Origin: JAOTYV01 sp041557595
GTDB lineage: Bacteria > Pseudomonadota > Alphaproteobacteria > UBA8366
Direction of reading: 5' to 3'
DNA length: 18,573 bases
Assembly: GCA_041557595.1 (NCBI GenBank)
Contig: JBFFGE010000083.1
Location: 1-18,573 of the forward strand
The notes beneath the pieces were generated by a model that saw only the letters and a program-made list of their open reading frames with translations, was not told where the DNA came from and did no database searches. Below, piece by piece: positions 7,441-15,090 of this stretch (position 1 is the first letter of the stretch; each line of letters begins with the position of its first letter). The translations under genes were made by a program, and so were the position numbers.

Positions 7441-7546
7441 GTCGTTTCTCCCCATGTCTATGCGTATCAAACGGCAATTCCGGCAATCTGCCAACCGGAG
7501 GGGTTGTGAAAGCCGGGCAACTCTCTGCTAACCTGCCGGCGAAACC

Positions 7547-9226
7547 ATGACAGTACGGGAACAGGGTATAACGGACACCATCAAGGTCGGCGATCTGGTC
7601 GCGGAATTTCTCAAGCAAATCGGCGTGACGACCGCCTTCGGCGTGATCTCCGTCCACAACATTCCGATCCTCGACGCGATCGGGCGCGGCAATCTGCTGC
7701 GTTTCGTGATGGCGCGGGGCGAGGCCGGCGCGGGGCATATGGCCGACGCCTATGCGAGGGCCAGCGGCGAATTGGGCGTGATGTTCACCAGTACCGGTCC
7801 CGGCGCGTCGAACGCCTGCGGGGCGCTGGTCGAGGCGCGGTTCGCGGGATCGCCTGTGCTGCACCTGACCGGACAGACCGCGACCGGGAATATCGATCGG
7901 CGGCAAGGAACGGTCCATGACGTCTATGATCAGCTCGGCATGTTGGCGTCCGTTTCGAAATCGGCGTATCGGGTGCGCTCGCCCGAAACCGCGCTGGGAA
8001 CCCTGATCCGTGCGGCGACGGACGCCCTGATCCCGCCTATGGGACCGGTCAGTGTCGAAATTCCGATCGACATTCAGCGCGCGGAAATACCCCGGCCCGC
8101 CGCCCTGGATAATTTGACCTTGCCGATCCCGGCGCCGGCGCTGCCAGACCCCGCGGCGCTGGACGCCCTGGCGGCGCGCGTGGCGAAGGCGAAGCGGCCG
8201 CTGCTGTGGACCGGCAACGGCGCGAAGCGAGCGCATTCGGCGATCGGCCGGCTGGCCGAGATGGGCATCCCGCACGTCTGCAGCTGGAATGGGCGCGGTG
8301 CGCTGCCGGAAGACAATCCCATGACGCTCGGGCCGATCAATGCCACGCCGGAAGTGCTGGAGTATTACAAGACCGTCGATCTGCTGATCGTGGCGGGCTG
8401 CCGGCTGCGCGGCCACGAGACGGCGGATATGTCGTTGGAAATTCCGAAAAACCGTGTCCAGATCGATATCGACCCGGAAGCGGACGGACGCACCTACTCT
8501 TCGGAAATCTTCGTTTGCGCGGATGCCGGAGCCACCCTGGATGCGCTGGCGAATAAGCTCGACGGCAAGCTTACGGTGGAATCGGGATATGGCGACGAGT
8601 TCGCTGTGCTCAAGGAGACGACGACCGAGAATTATCGCAAGTCGATGGCACCGTATGACACCTTCCCGACGGATTTGCGCGACGTAATGCCGAAAGACGC
8701 AATCTTCGTCCGTGACATCACCCTGTCGAACAGCACCTGGGGCAACCGGATTTTCCCGCTCTATGAGCCGAGCCAGAACATCTATCCGATCGGGGCGGCG
8801 ATCGGCCCGGGCATGCAGCTCGGCATCGGCGCGGCGCTTGGCGGCGGCGGCCGCAAGGTGGTGTGCATGTGCGGCGACGGCGGTTTTTTTCTCAATCTTA
8901 CCGAGCTCTGGACGGCGGTGCAGGAGCGCGTCGATATCGTCTTCCTGGTAATGAACGACAAGGGCTATGGCGTGATCCGGCATATTCAGGATGCGCTGTA
9001 CGGGGGACGCAACTTCTTCCACGACCTTCAGGGACCCAAGCTGGAAGAGTTGGCGAAAGTGGCGGGGATGCATTACGGCAAGGTCGCAAAGGCGTCGGAG
9101 CTCGGCGACAAGGTGGCGACGGCGCTTGCGGTCGACGGGCCGGCGTTGATCGAAGTGGATATGACGGCCATCGGCCCCTATCCGCGCTACTTTAAACCGC
9201 CCCCGTATGCGGCGGAAGACAAGTAG
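7547..9226 (+). CDS. Thiamine-diphosphate-dependent enzyme, acetolactate-synthase-like
   Basis: This 559-residue protein has the three-domain layout of the acetolactate synthase / benzoylformate decarboxylase / oxalyl-CoA decarboxylase superfamily. The N-terminal pyrimidine-binding domain has the cofactor-activating Glu59 in MARGEAGAGHMADAYA and TSTGPGASNACGA at 82-94. A central domain covers about 190-330. The C-terminal pyrophosphate domain has GDGG at 443-446 and the metal-binding Asn470 in NDKGYG. RRQGTVHDVYDQLGMLASVSK (split over 118-138) is shared with a common but uncharacterised subfamily. No FAD-specific regulatory partner (an IlvH-like small subunit) is nearby, so valine/isoleucine synthesis is unlikely. 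The ATG at 7547 has no good ribosome binding site. An NTF2-like gene follows after 13 bases and is probably co-transcribed. Confidence 0.9.
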   Translation: MTVREQGITDTIKVGDLVAEFLKQIGVTTAFGVISVHNIPILDAIGRGNLLRFVMARGEAGAGHMADAYARASGELGVMFTSTGPGASNACGALVEARFAGSPVLHLTGQTATGNIDRRQGTVHDVYDQLGMLASVSKSAYRVRSPETALGTLIRAATDALIPPMGPVSVEIPIDIQRAEIPRPAALDNLTLPIPAPALPDPAALDALAARVAKAKRPLLWTGNGAKRAHSAIGRLAEMGIPHVCSWNGRGALPEDNPMTLGPINATPEVLEYYKTVDLLIVAGCRLRGHETADMSLEIPKNRVQIDIDPEADGRTYSSEIFVCADAGATLDALANKLDGKLTVESGYGDEFAVLKETTTENYRKSMAPYDTFPTDLRDVMPKDAIFVRDITLSNSTWGNRIFPLYEPSQNIYPIGAAIGPGMQLGIGAALGGGGRKVVCMCGDGGFFLNLTELWTAVQERVDIVFLVMNDKGYGVIRHIQDALYGGRNFFHDLQGPKLEELAKVAGMHYGKVAKASELGDKVATALAVDGPALIEVDMTAIGPYPRYFKPPPYAAEDK

Positions 9227-9239
9227 GGGGAGCGGCGAA

Positions 9240-9623
9240 ATGAGCGAGCACGACAAGGCGGTGATGGCGCTGTTGCGCGAATTCGGCAAGGCATTCAACA
9301 AGGGCGATGTGGACGGTATCCTGGCCTGCGTCACCGATGACTTCGAATGGCGTCTCGCCGAGGGTCCGGACAGGCCGGACGGGCGGATCGTGCGCGGCAA
9401 GGAGGAAGTGCGCGCCGCGTTGCAGGAACGCGATCGGGAGATTGCGGAAATGCGGTTTTCCGAGACCGAGGTGACGATAACGCAGGACAAGGTCTTCGGC
9501 AGCTTTCGCGCGACGGGAAAGACCCGCGACGGCCGGGAGGTCGACCGGCGCGGCCTCGATATCTACGAAATTCGCGACGGCAAGATCGCGCTCAAGGACA
9601 GCTATTGGAAACAGACCGGCTGA
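9240..9623 (+). CDS. NTF2-like / SnoaL-type small protein
   Basis: This 127-residue protein of the nuclear transport factor 2-like fold opens with a helix containing LREFGKAFNKGDVDGILACVTDDFEWR. It continues with GKEEVRAAL and ends with strands holding DIYEIRDGKIALKDSYWKQ, the usual layout of SnoaL-like proteins. These are small cytoplasmic cone-shaped folds that act as isomerases, hydratases or ligand binders. The start at 9240 follows GGGGGAG; the frame opens at 9207 but would overlap the end of the ThDP enzyme gene. It is co-transcribed with the ThDP enzyme, so it may act on that enzyme's product. No specific active-site set can be assigned. Confidence 0.85.
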   Translation: MSEHDKAVMALLREFGKAFNKGDVDGILACVTDDFEWRLAEGPDRPDGRIVRGKEEVRAALQERDREIAEMRFSETEVTITQDKVFGSFRATGKTRDGREVDRRGLDIYEIRDGKIALKDSYWKQTG

Positions 9624-9625
9624 AG

Positions 9626-9661
9626 GCCGGCCGGTTTATTGCGGGCCGGCCGGCACTTTTT
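9626..9661 (+). terminator. Intrinsic terminator of the ThDP / NTF2-like operon
   Basis: GCCGGCCGG (9626-9634) pairs with CCGGCCGGC (9646-9654) around an 11-base loop, and ACTTTTT (9655-9661) follows. The 9-bp GC stem plus T-run directly after the NTF2-like stop is a textbook + strand terminator. The last codons of the convergent DCC gene lie inside the loop and right arm. Confidence 0.8.
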
Positions 9662-10061
9662 CGCCGCTATGCGATAGTTTCCGCCGTCCCAACAAGCGCA
9701 AGGCGGCGTTCCGCCCGGTGCGCAGTATCGGATACAGCAGGCGGGCGCGGGCGGGGGATTTGAAGATCCAGGCGTTGAATCGGTTGAACACCGTCGACTC
9801 ACCGCTCATCAAAGCCAGCGCGTGGATGCAATCGTCGCCATGATAGAAGCGGCCGGCCATCTTCAGGACCATGCCTTCGTCGAGATCGAGACCGGCGGCA
9901 ATGATTTCGTCAACCACCGGACCGCCGGCACGGGCATCGATCAATTCGACGGCGCCGGCGCTTTCGCGAAACTTCAGGAAGCGAATATAGGCGGAACAGA
10001 ACGGGCATTCGCCATCATAGACCAGCCAGGCTTCAGGGTCGATTTGCGATTGGGATGTCAA
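9636..10061 (-). CDS. DCC-family thiol-disulfide oxidoreductase
   Basis: This small thioredoxin-like redox protein has VYDGECPFCSAYIRFLK near its start, the DxxCxxC signature of the DCC family (Asp16, Cys19 and Cys22 from the start used here). No signal peptide is seen, so it should act in the cytoplasm. The frame has no ATG between the preceding gene's end and this motif. A TTG at 10061 gives 141 residues, the usual family length, and overlaps the upstream gene by 29 bases, suggesting translational coupling. The next in-frame ATGs (10121 and upstream) would add a basic, unrelated-looking leader inside the neighbour gene. DCC genes are known neighbours of HTTM-domain membrane proteins, and here it follows two HTTM-like genes, so it may support their redox chemistry. 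Confidence 0.82.
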   Translation of the reverse strand: MTSQSQIDPEAWLVYDGECPFCSAYIRFLKFRESAGAVELIDARAGGPVVDEIIAAGLDLDEGMVLKMAGRFYHGDDCIHALALMSGESTVFNRFNAWIFKSPARARLLYPILRTGRNAALRLLGRRKLSHSGEKVPAGPQ

Positions 10062-11682
10062 AACTCGCGGACCATTTCGTGTCGTATCTCGGTGTACCGT
10101 CGATATGGTCCATGCAGACCGCATCGACGACATATCGGTAGGCGACGATCCGTCGCTTGTCGAGCGCGTTAAATTCCTGGCTCCGCCACGGCATGGAAAA
10201 GATGTGGTGCGGATACCAGTCGTAGGCAATGCGCCCGTCGGAATTCAGATTATGCAAAATGAGTGCGTGATGCTTGCGGATTACATCGGTGATTTGCGCC
10301 TGCGGTAGATAGTAGGCGGTTTCGCGTGGCGCATTGCCCTTGAGCGGCCAATCGCATTCGAGACCGCGCTCCATGTCTTCCTGGATGCGTGTCGTTCCCC
10401 AGGTCCAGGTCGGGAACGGCCCGTGTTTCGGCCAGACCAGCCGTTGCTGAGCGAAGGTCACCGACAGGCCGAGGAAATAGTTCGATGGGACTTCCAGTTC
10501 CCGATTGTCGTCGGTTACCGCAAGAATGCGGACATGGTTCATCGACCGCGAATCGAGCCAGGCGAAGGATGGCAGGATCTGAAAAATCAACGGCGAGAGC
10601 AGGACGGTTGTCACGAGCACGCGACGGTTCGATTGCGAAAGCACGACGTGCCGGATCGGTGTCAGCGCGGCGACGATACTGAGGTTCAGTAAGATGAATT
10701 TCCAAAAGAATATGCCCGTAAGGACGAAGATCCCGAGGTGAAAAATATCGTAAATGACGGTTATGATGATGGCCCAGCGTATGCGGATCAACGCGATGGC
10801 AGCGAAAAACTGAATGCTGATGGTCGCCAGATTTACGACCAGCCGGAGGTTCGTAAATCCTTCGATCGACAGGCTCGTGAGCCACTCGCTGAACGAAATC
10901 GGCAGCGCGTTCAACCGCTCGGCGGCAAGGATGAGATACTGTGTTTGATTTTCCAGCACCCAATAAAGCGGATTATCCCCGAGGCCGGCCTTGATCAAAG
11001 CGGCATAGAAGTAATTTCCGAAATGCAACGCGACGGCGGTGAGGACCAGCAGATCGATCGGATCCAGCCGGGCGGTACCGCGCATCGCGGCGGTGGACTC
11101 CGTGCGCGTTTCCTGCTCCAGCTGTGCATCCAAATCCGCAAAGCGCCGGAACAAGGGCACCACCAGGAGACCGACGACGAGAACGATGCCGGTTTCGATC
11201 ACGGCGGTGTAGTCGAGCGGGCTGACATTGAGCCCGAACAGGTAGCTGGTTTGGTACTTGTACCAGACGACGAATATCAGCGGCACGATGGCGAAGCTCG
11301 GCCGGACCAGGCCGATGAGGCCGCACACGGTGGCGATCCACCACAACACGTTCAACTCGAAATACGTGGTCGCGTTGCCGCTCGTCAGGCTGTCGGGATA
11401 GTGGATGTTACTGAAAACGATATAGAGGAGGACGATCGAGGTGATCGACCGCAGAAGAATTTTGAAGGAACGGGTTGTTTCCGCATAGCTTGTCCTCGCG
11501 CCGAGCCCGACAATCGCAAGGGTCACGCCGTAGACGAGCCAGGTCAATTCGCCGTCGGCGTGAAACGCGTACAGGATGCTGGATACGGCTTTGTACGCGA
11601 CGCACAGCGTCAGCATATAGAGGAACGAAATCGAAAGGACCGCGTTCTTACGTTTGGGGACAGGGATTGTCTCGCTGGGCAT
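10033..11682 (-). CDS. HTTM / gamma-carboxylase-like membrane protein, second paralog
   Basis: This polytopic membrane protein of 549 residues has many hydrophobic segments up to about residue 375, then a soluble C-terminal part of about 170 residues. ALHFGNYFYAALIKAGLG (218-235, Lys231) matches the place where HTTM and vitamin-K-dependent carboxylase-like proteins have the YFxAGxxK pattern with the catalytic Lys. FHLGIFVLTGIFFWKF (314-329) matches their HLGI motif. It is a clear paralog of the gene at 11700-13352 with near-equal length. The C-terminal part shares WLDSRSMN, PSNYFLGLSVTF, RLVWP, YPHHIFSMPW and LDKRRI-AYRY. It starts 17 bases after its paralog's stop and overlaps the DCC gene. 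Whether it is an enzyme is unproven. Several stretches, such as 10741-10800, are AT-rich compared with genes on the left. Confidence 0.8.
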   Translation of the reverse strand: MPSETIPVPKRKNAVLSISFLYMLTLCVAYKAVSSILYAFHADGELTWLVYGVTLAIVGLGARTSYAETTRSFKILLRSITSIVLLYIVFSNIHYPDSLTSGNATTYFELNVLWWIATVCGLIGLVRPSFAIVPLIFVVWYKYQTSYLFGLNVSPLDYTAVIETGIVLVVGLLVVPLFRRFADLDAQLEQETRTESTAAMRGTARLDPIDLLVLTAVALHFGNYFYAALIKAGLGDNPLYWVLENQTQYLILAAERLNALPISFSEWLTSLSIEGFTNLRLVVNLATISIQFFAAIALIRIRWAIIITVIYDIFHLGIFVLTGIFFWKFILLNLSIVAALTPIRHVVLSQSNRRVLVTTVLLSPLIFQILPSFAWLDSRSMNHVRILAVTDDNRELEVPSNYFLGLSVTFAQQRLVWPKHGPFPTWTWGTTRIQEDMERGLECDWPLKGNAPRETAYYLPQAQITDVIRKHHALILHNLNSDGRIAYDWYPHHIFSMPWRSQEFNALDKRRIVAYRYVVDAVCMDHIDGTPRYDTKWSASFDIPIANRP

Positions 11683-11699
11683 TTTCGATGTGACCCCGA

Positions 11700-13352
11700 T
11701 CAGCCGAGTGGTATTTCGAATGTGTCATACCAAAGTCGGCGATGCTGGGGCTTGCCGTTTTCGAAGCCGAGACACAGCGTTTCGGTTTCATAGCGGTATG
11801 CTTTGATGCGCCGCTTATCCAGCGTTCTGAAGTCCTGGAACGACCATGGCATGGAAAATATGTGGTGCGGGTAGAGGTCGTACTCAAATCTCCCCTTGTC
11901 GTCGAGCATGGTAAGCGCTTGCCCGTGGTAGCGGCGGATCAGGCGTGAAATATGTTCTTTCGGGTAGAAGAACGTTGCCGTCGGCAGGTCGCCCGTCTCG
12001 TGTCCCCATTCGCAGGACAGGCCCTGGCGCATCTCATCCATGCTCTTTGCCACGCCCCAACTTTCGGTGGTGACAGGGCCTTTTTCCGGCCAAACGAGAC
12101 GATGCTGGGTGAAGGTCACGGAGAGGCCGAGGAAGTAGTTCGAGGGAACCTGCACTTCCTCACCGTCCTCGGTCACGGCGAAGAGGCGGACGACGTTCAT
12201 CGATCGTGAATCCAGCCAGGCATAGGACGGGAAAATGTGAAAGACAAAAGGTGATGTGACCACGACAAAGCAAAGGAACGATTGCAAGACCACCGACATC
12301 TTTTTCGTGCGTATGGTCGCCAGCGCCGCGACGATGGCCAGGTTCAGGAGGATAAACTTCCAGAAGAAAATCCCCGTCAGAACAAAAATGCCGAGGTGCA
12401 GCGCGTCATAGGCAAGCGTGGTGTAGATGGCCCAACGGACGCGAATGACCGCGAAGAGGGCGAAAAGCTGCACGGCGATGGTCGCGAAATTGGTGTAGGG
12501 AAAAATCTTGTCCATCGTCTGATAGGCGAATGCCGTGAGACCTTGGCTGAACGAGAGCGGCAGGACTTTCGATTCAAGGGCGGCCAGGGTCAAAAACGGC
12601 GTTGGGTTTTCGCGGAACCAGAATGTGGGGTCCGAACCGATATAGGCTTTTATGAAGCCGGCGTAGAAGTAATTGCCGAAATGCAAGGCGACCGCGACAA
12701 GGACCAGCATGTCGACGGGATGGATCACCATGCCCTTCGCCGTTCCGACGCCGGAAGAGGGCGGGATATTTCCCGCTTGCGGGTCGATATCGACGACCTT
12801 CCGGAAGCCGGCGTAGATCAGATAGCCGACGATAAGGACCGTTCCGGTCTCGATCAGGGTAAAGTAATCGAGCCAGTCGACCGCCAGGCCGAAGACGTCC
12901 ATCAACTGCCGTTTTTGCCATACGATGTATTGCAACGTAACGATTGCGAAACTCGGCCGGAAATAGCCCAGGACGCCGCAGATTGCGGCAACCAGCCAGG
13001 CCTGGTTGATCTCGAAATTTGCAAATGGCTTGTCGGCGACCAGGGCATCCGAGACGGAGAAGCGACTGGTCACGACATAGAAAAGTGCGAAACTGATGAT
13101 TGCGCGAACCAGTATCCGGAACGACCGGGTGGCGTCGGCATAGGAAATCTTCACGCCGCTGAGCGCGATCGCACCGACGATCAGATACGCCGGTATGAAG
13201 CGAAAACCGCCGAAATGAGGGACATATGGGCCATACAGGAAGCGTGACAGCACCGCATACCCGACCAGTACCGCGATCAGGTAATAGATCGGCAGGTTTG
13301 CCCGGTCCGTGAAGGTCGGGAAAATTTCCCTGTAAGGTGTTCCGGACTGCAT
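11700..13352 (-). CDS. HTTM / gamma-carboxylase-like membrane protein, first paralog
   Basis: This polytopic membrane protein of 550 residues is almost the same length as the paralog that follows it. Conserved with the paralog are SYADATRSFRIL (70-81), RPSFAIV (132-138), ALHFGNYFYAGFIKAYIG (222-239, candidate catalytic Lys235) and LHLGIFVLTGIFFWKFILLNL (318-338, split; His319). Also conserved is a soluble C-terminal domain with WLDSRSMN (379-386), PSNYFLGLSVTF (403-414) and DLYPHHIFSMPW (492-503). The start at 13352 is chosen because GAGG lies five bases upstream and because the length then matches the paralog; the frame is open to 13421. HTTM and vitamin-K-dependent carboxylase relatives are membrane enzymes with this Lys-centred pattern, but bacterial functions are mostly unknown. 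The 122-base gap before it, with several inverted repeats, suggests its own promoter. Confidence 0.8.
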   Translation of the reverse strand: MQSGTPYREIFPTFTDRANLPIYYLIAVLVGYAVLSRFLYGPYVPHFGGFRFIPAYLIVGAIALSGVKISYADATRSFRILVRAIISFALFYVVTSRFSVSDALVADKPFANFEINQAWLVAAICGVLGYFRPSFAIVTLQYIVWQKRQLMDVFGLAVDWLDYFTLIETGTVLIVGYLIYAGFRKVVDIDPQAGNIPPSSGVGTAKGMVIHPVDMLVLVAVALHFGNYFYAGFIKAYIGSDPTFWFRENPTPFLTLAALESKVLPLSFSQGLTAFAYQTMDKIFPYTNFATIAVQLFALFAVIRVRWAIYTTLAYDALHLGIFVLTGIFFWKFILLNLAIVAALATIRTKKMSVVLQSFLCFVVVTSPFVFHIFPSYAWLDSRSMNVVRLFAVTEDGEEVQVPSNYFLGLSVTFTQHRLVWPEKGPVTTESWGVAKSMDEMRQGLSCEWGHETGDLPTATFFYPKEHISRLIRRYHGQALTMLDDKGRFEYDLYPHHIFSMPWSFQDFRTLDKRRIKAYRYETETLCLGFENGKPQHRRLWYDTFEIPLG

Positions 13353-13379
13353 CCTAGCCTCGGGTCGCCAATTCTTGAT

Positions 13380-13409
13380 CGTTCGAGGGGGCCAGCGAAC
13401 GCCTGACAA
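13380..13409 (-). promoter_or_regulatory. Candidate promoter with dyad for the tandem HTTM-like genes
   Basis: On the minus strand TTGTCA (forward 13404-13409) is followed after 17 bases by TCGAAC (forward 13381-13386), a weak -35/-10 pair placing the transcript start about 20 bases before the ATG at 13352. CGTTCG (13380-13385) and CGAACG (13396-13401) form a dyad with a 10-base spacer between the two boxes. Both calls were made by eye. Confidence 0.27.
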
Positions 13410-13428
13410 GTCCGCCCTCAATCTGAAT

Positions 13429-13446
13429 TTTCACCATACGGTGAAA
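13429..13446. repeat. Inverted repeat TTTCACC-ATAC-GGTGAAA
   Basis: TTTCACC (13429-13435) and GGTGAAA (13440-13446) form a perfect 7-bp stem with a 4-base loop, between the GT-C-like gene and the first HTTM-like gene. On the minus strand only ATTCAGATT follows, a poor terminator tail. An operator or an attenuating hairpin is equally possible. Confidence 0.5.
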
Positions 13447-13456
13447 TGATTTAGCG

Positions 13457-13468
13457 TCGGTTAACCGA
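13457..13468. repeat. 12-base perfect palindrome TCGGTTAACCGA
   Basis: This is a perfect palindrome six bases after the stop codon of the GT-C-like gene. It is too short and loop-free to act as a terminator. A transcription-factor site is possible but unproven. Confidence 0.4.
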
Positions 13469-13474
13469 TGTCCG

Positions 13475-15088
13475 TCAGGGTCTTCGCACCTTGTAGAGGT
13501 CGAAGAAGGAACCCTGATGGATTCGTTCCAATCTGCCGGGTTCGGGATTCTCGGTATTGTCGAAACGAATTGAAACGATGTAGTCGAAGGTTTCCGGCCA
13601 ACCGATCCAGAAAAGCCGGTTGTAGCGCGAGACCTGATGTCCCTGTTTATAAGGCGATGTTGCCGGGTCCGCGGATTTTGCCAGGACGGATCGCGCGACC
13701 GGCGTTCCGTTTGGCGAGTCCAGCGGCAGACGCGTGGCCGACGCCTTGACGGTTGTATGCCCGGTGAACAACGTCGGGACGAAAAGGGAGCGTTCGATCA
13801 CGGCGATCGTCGCCATATGCCAGTACATGGCGGCGTGATACGGCCTGAGGGTTTTCGACGCATCGGACTTGTCGCCGATCACGAATGCCGTTGCGCCGGA
13901 TGGAATGGAGCGAACCGCCTGCCTGAATTCCGAATAATTGCGATCGACGCCATGCCAGAGGTCCATGACGAATAGGATCCGGATCGAAAACAGGAGCACC
14001 AGGATTGAGGCAATGACGCCGAGCGGCTTCTTTGCGTCGCCATCGAACCGGGTCCCGACGATCAGGATACAGGCAACAATGATCGGCAATCGTAAATCGG
14101 CACCCCACACATCCGATAACATCGTGGGCATGACGACCGCCGCGGCGGCAAGCACCACCAGCGGCAAATTTAGATCCGCGGCAAACGTGGCTTTTCGATG
14201 CCCGCGGCAGTAGACGATCAGCGATCCCAGAAACAGCGCGGTCAGCATATCGAGTACCGGCATGCCGAAATGGACCGGTGACAGAAGTGCGGTCATTTTG
14301 CTGGGGATCGTGCCGTAGACGGTCGCGGCTTTATGGGTCGAATTATTGTTTAATGCCCATAGGATAAACAAAATACCCGGCACGACGAATTGTCCCGCGC
14401 TGACGAGCCAATCCATGACCGTGCTCTCGTGCCGCCACCCGCGGCGCAAGGTCAGTTGCACCTCATAACCGAGCACGAGCAATCCGAACACCATCAGTCC
14501 TATCAAATGTCCGAAATACAGGATCAGCGAAACCACGGAGAAAAGGGCGGCGCGGGACCACGCCGCGTGCTCGCGGGTTGCGATCCAACCGCTGAAGGCC
14601 AGGACCCCCAATCCGGCGGTGAACAGGTAATTCAGGAAGCCCCAGTGCAGAACATGATTGTAGACAACGAGGAACAGCAGGGCCGGGAAGACACCGATCT
14701 CACGGTATAGGGTCCAGCGGAGACAGAGGGGCGATAGCAGGACGAGCAAAATCGTCGCGGCAATAAAGATCCGCCCCGCATCGAAGATGGACATATAACG
14801 CGCCAGGAAGGGCACCAGGAGGTCCATCGCAAGATTGGGCTGGAGACGCCAATTCAGGTCATAGTTGCCCTGCAGCGAAGGTGTGTTTTCCCAGGCGTTC
14901 AGGATATGCATGCGGGCGAGATGATTTGGGTAGTCGACCAGCGGCGGGATCGTGGTCGACAGGACCGGCATCAACGCCAGGCCGGTCAATGCCAGATAAA
15001 AGATTGCCAACAGCCAGTTCGTGCGGCTCCGCGCGACGGTTCCCTGAATCGGCGAGGGGCGGCCGAATTTTGCGGCGGTGTCGGTCAT
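13475..15088 (-). CDS. GT-C-like polytopic membrane protein, putative glycosyltransferase
   Basis: This integral membrane protein of 537 residues has about 10-12 hydrophobic segments and a soluble C-terminal tail ending in GSFFDLYKVRRP. The first membrane segment (about 24-46) is followed by IPPLVDYPNHLARMHIL (47-63). An acidic residue in the first outer loop (Asp52) is typical of GT-C glycosyltransferases, which use polyprenyl-phosphate sugars at the outer membrane face. The DYPNHLAR motif recurs in uncharacterised proteins of this type. The tail contains IPSGATAFVIGDKSD and a YWHMATIAVIERS stretch, also seen in such proteins. The start at 15088 leaves two bases after the methyltransferase stop (TGACCATG), so the two are translationally coupled; the frame open to 15325 would overlap that gene heavily. 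A glycosyl acceptor cannot be named. Confidence 0.78.
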   Translation of the reverse strand: MTDTAAKFGRPSPIQGTVARSRTNWLLAIFYLALTGLALMPVLSTTIPPLVDYPNHLARMHILNAWENTPSLQGNYDLNWRLQPNLAMDLLVPFLARYMSIFDAGRIFIAATILLVLLSPLCLRWTLYREIGVFPALLFLVVYNHVLHWGFLNYLFTAGLGVLAFSGWIATREHAAWSRAALFSVVSLILYFGHLIGLMVFGLLVLGYEVQLTLRRGWRHESTVMDWLVSAGQFVVPGILFILWALNNNSTHKAATVYGTIPSKMTALLSPVHFGMPVLDMLTALFLGSLIVYCRGHRKATFAADLNLPLVVLAAAAVVMPTMLSDVWGADLRLPIIVACILIVGTRFDGDAKKPLGVIASILVLLFSIRILFVMDLWHGVDRNYSEFRQAVRSIPSGATAFVIGDKSDASKTLRPYHAAMYWHMATIAVIERSLFVPTLFTGHTTVKASATRLPLDSPNGTPVARSVLAKSADPATSPYKQGHQVSRYNRLFWIGWPETFDYIVSIRFDNTENPEPGRLERIHQGSFFDLYKVRRP

Positions 15089-15090
15089 GG

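Noticed and set aside
7160..9490. Minus-strand open frame of 776 codons opposite the ThDP enzyme
   Set aside because: The + strand encodes complete ThDP cofactor motifs. The antisense product is Arg/His-rich and low in recognisable structure, as expected in GC-rich DNA.
10738..11793. + strand frame (351 codons) opposite the HTTM-like genes
   Set aside because: Highly charged, repeat-poor antisense product. The opposite frame encodes conserved membrane segments shared by two paralogs.
12282..13247. + strand frame (321 codons) rich in Asp, Arg and Gln
   Set aside because: The same antisense pattern as in the paralogous gene. The similarity of the two shadows reflects the duplicated coding strand.
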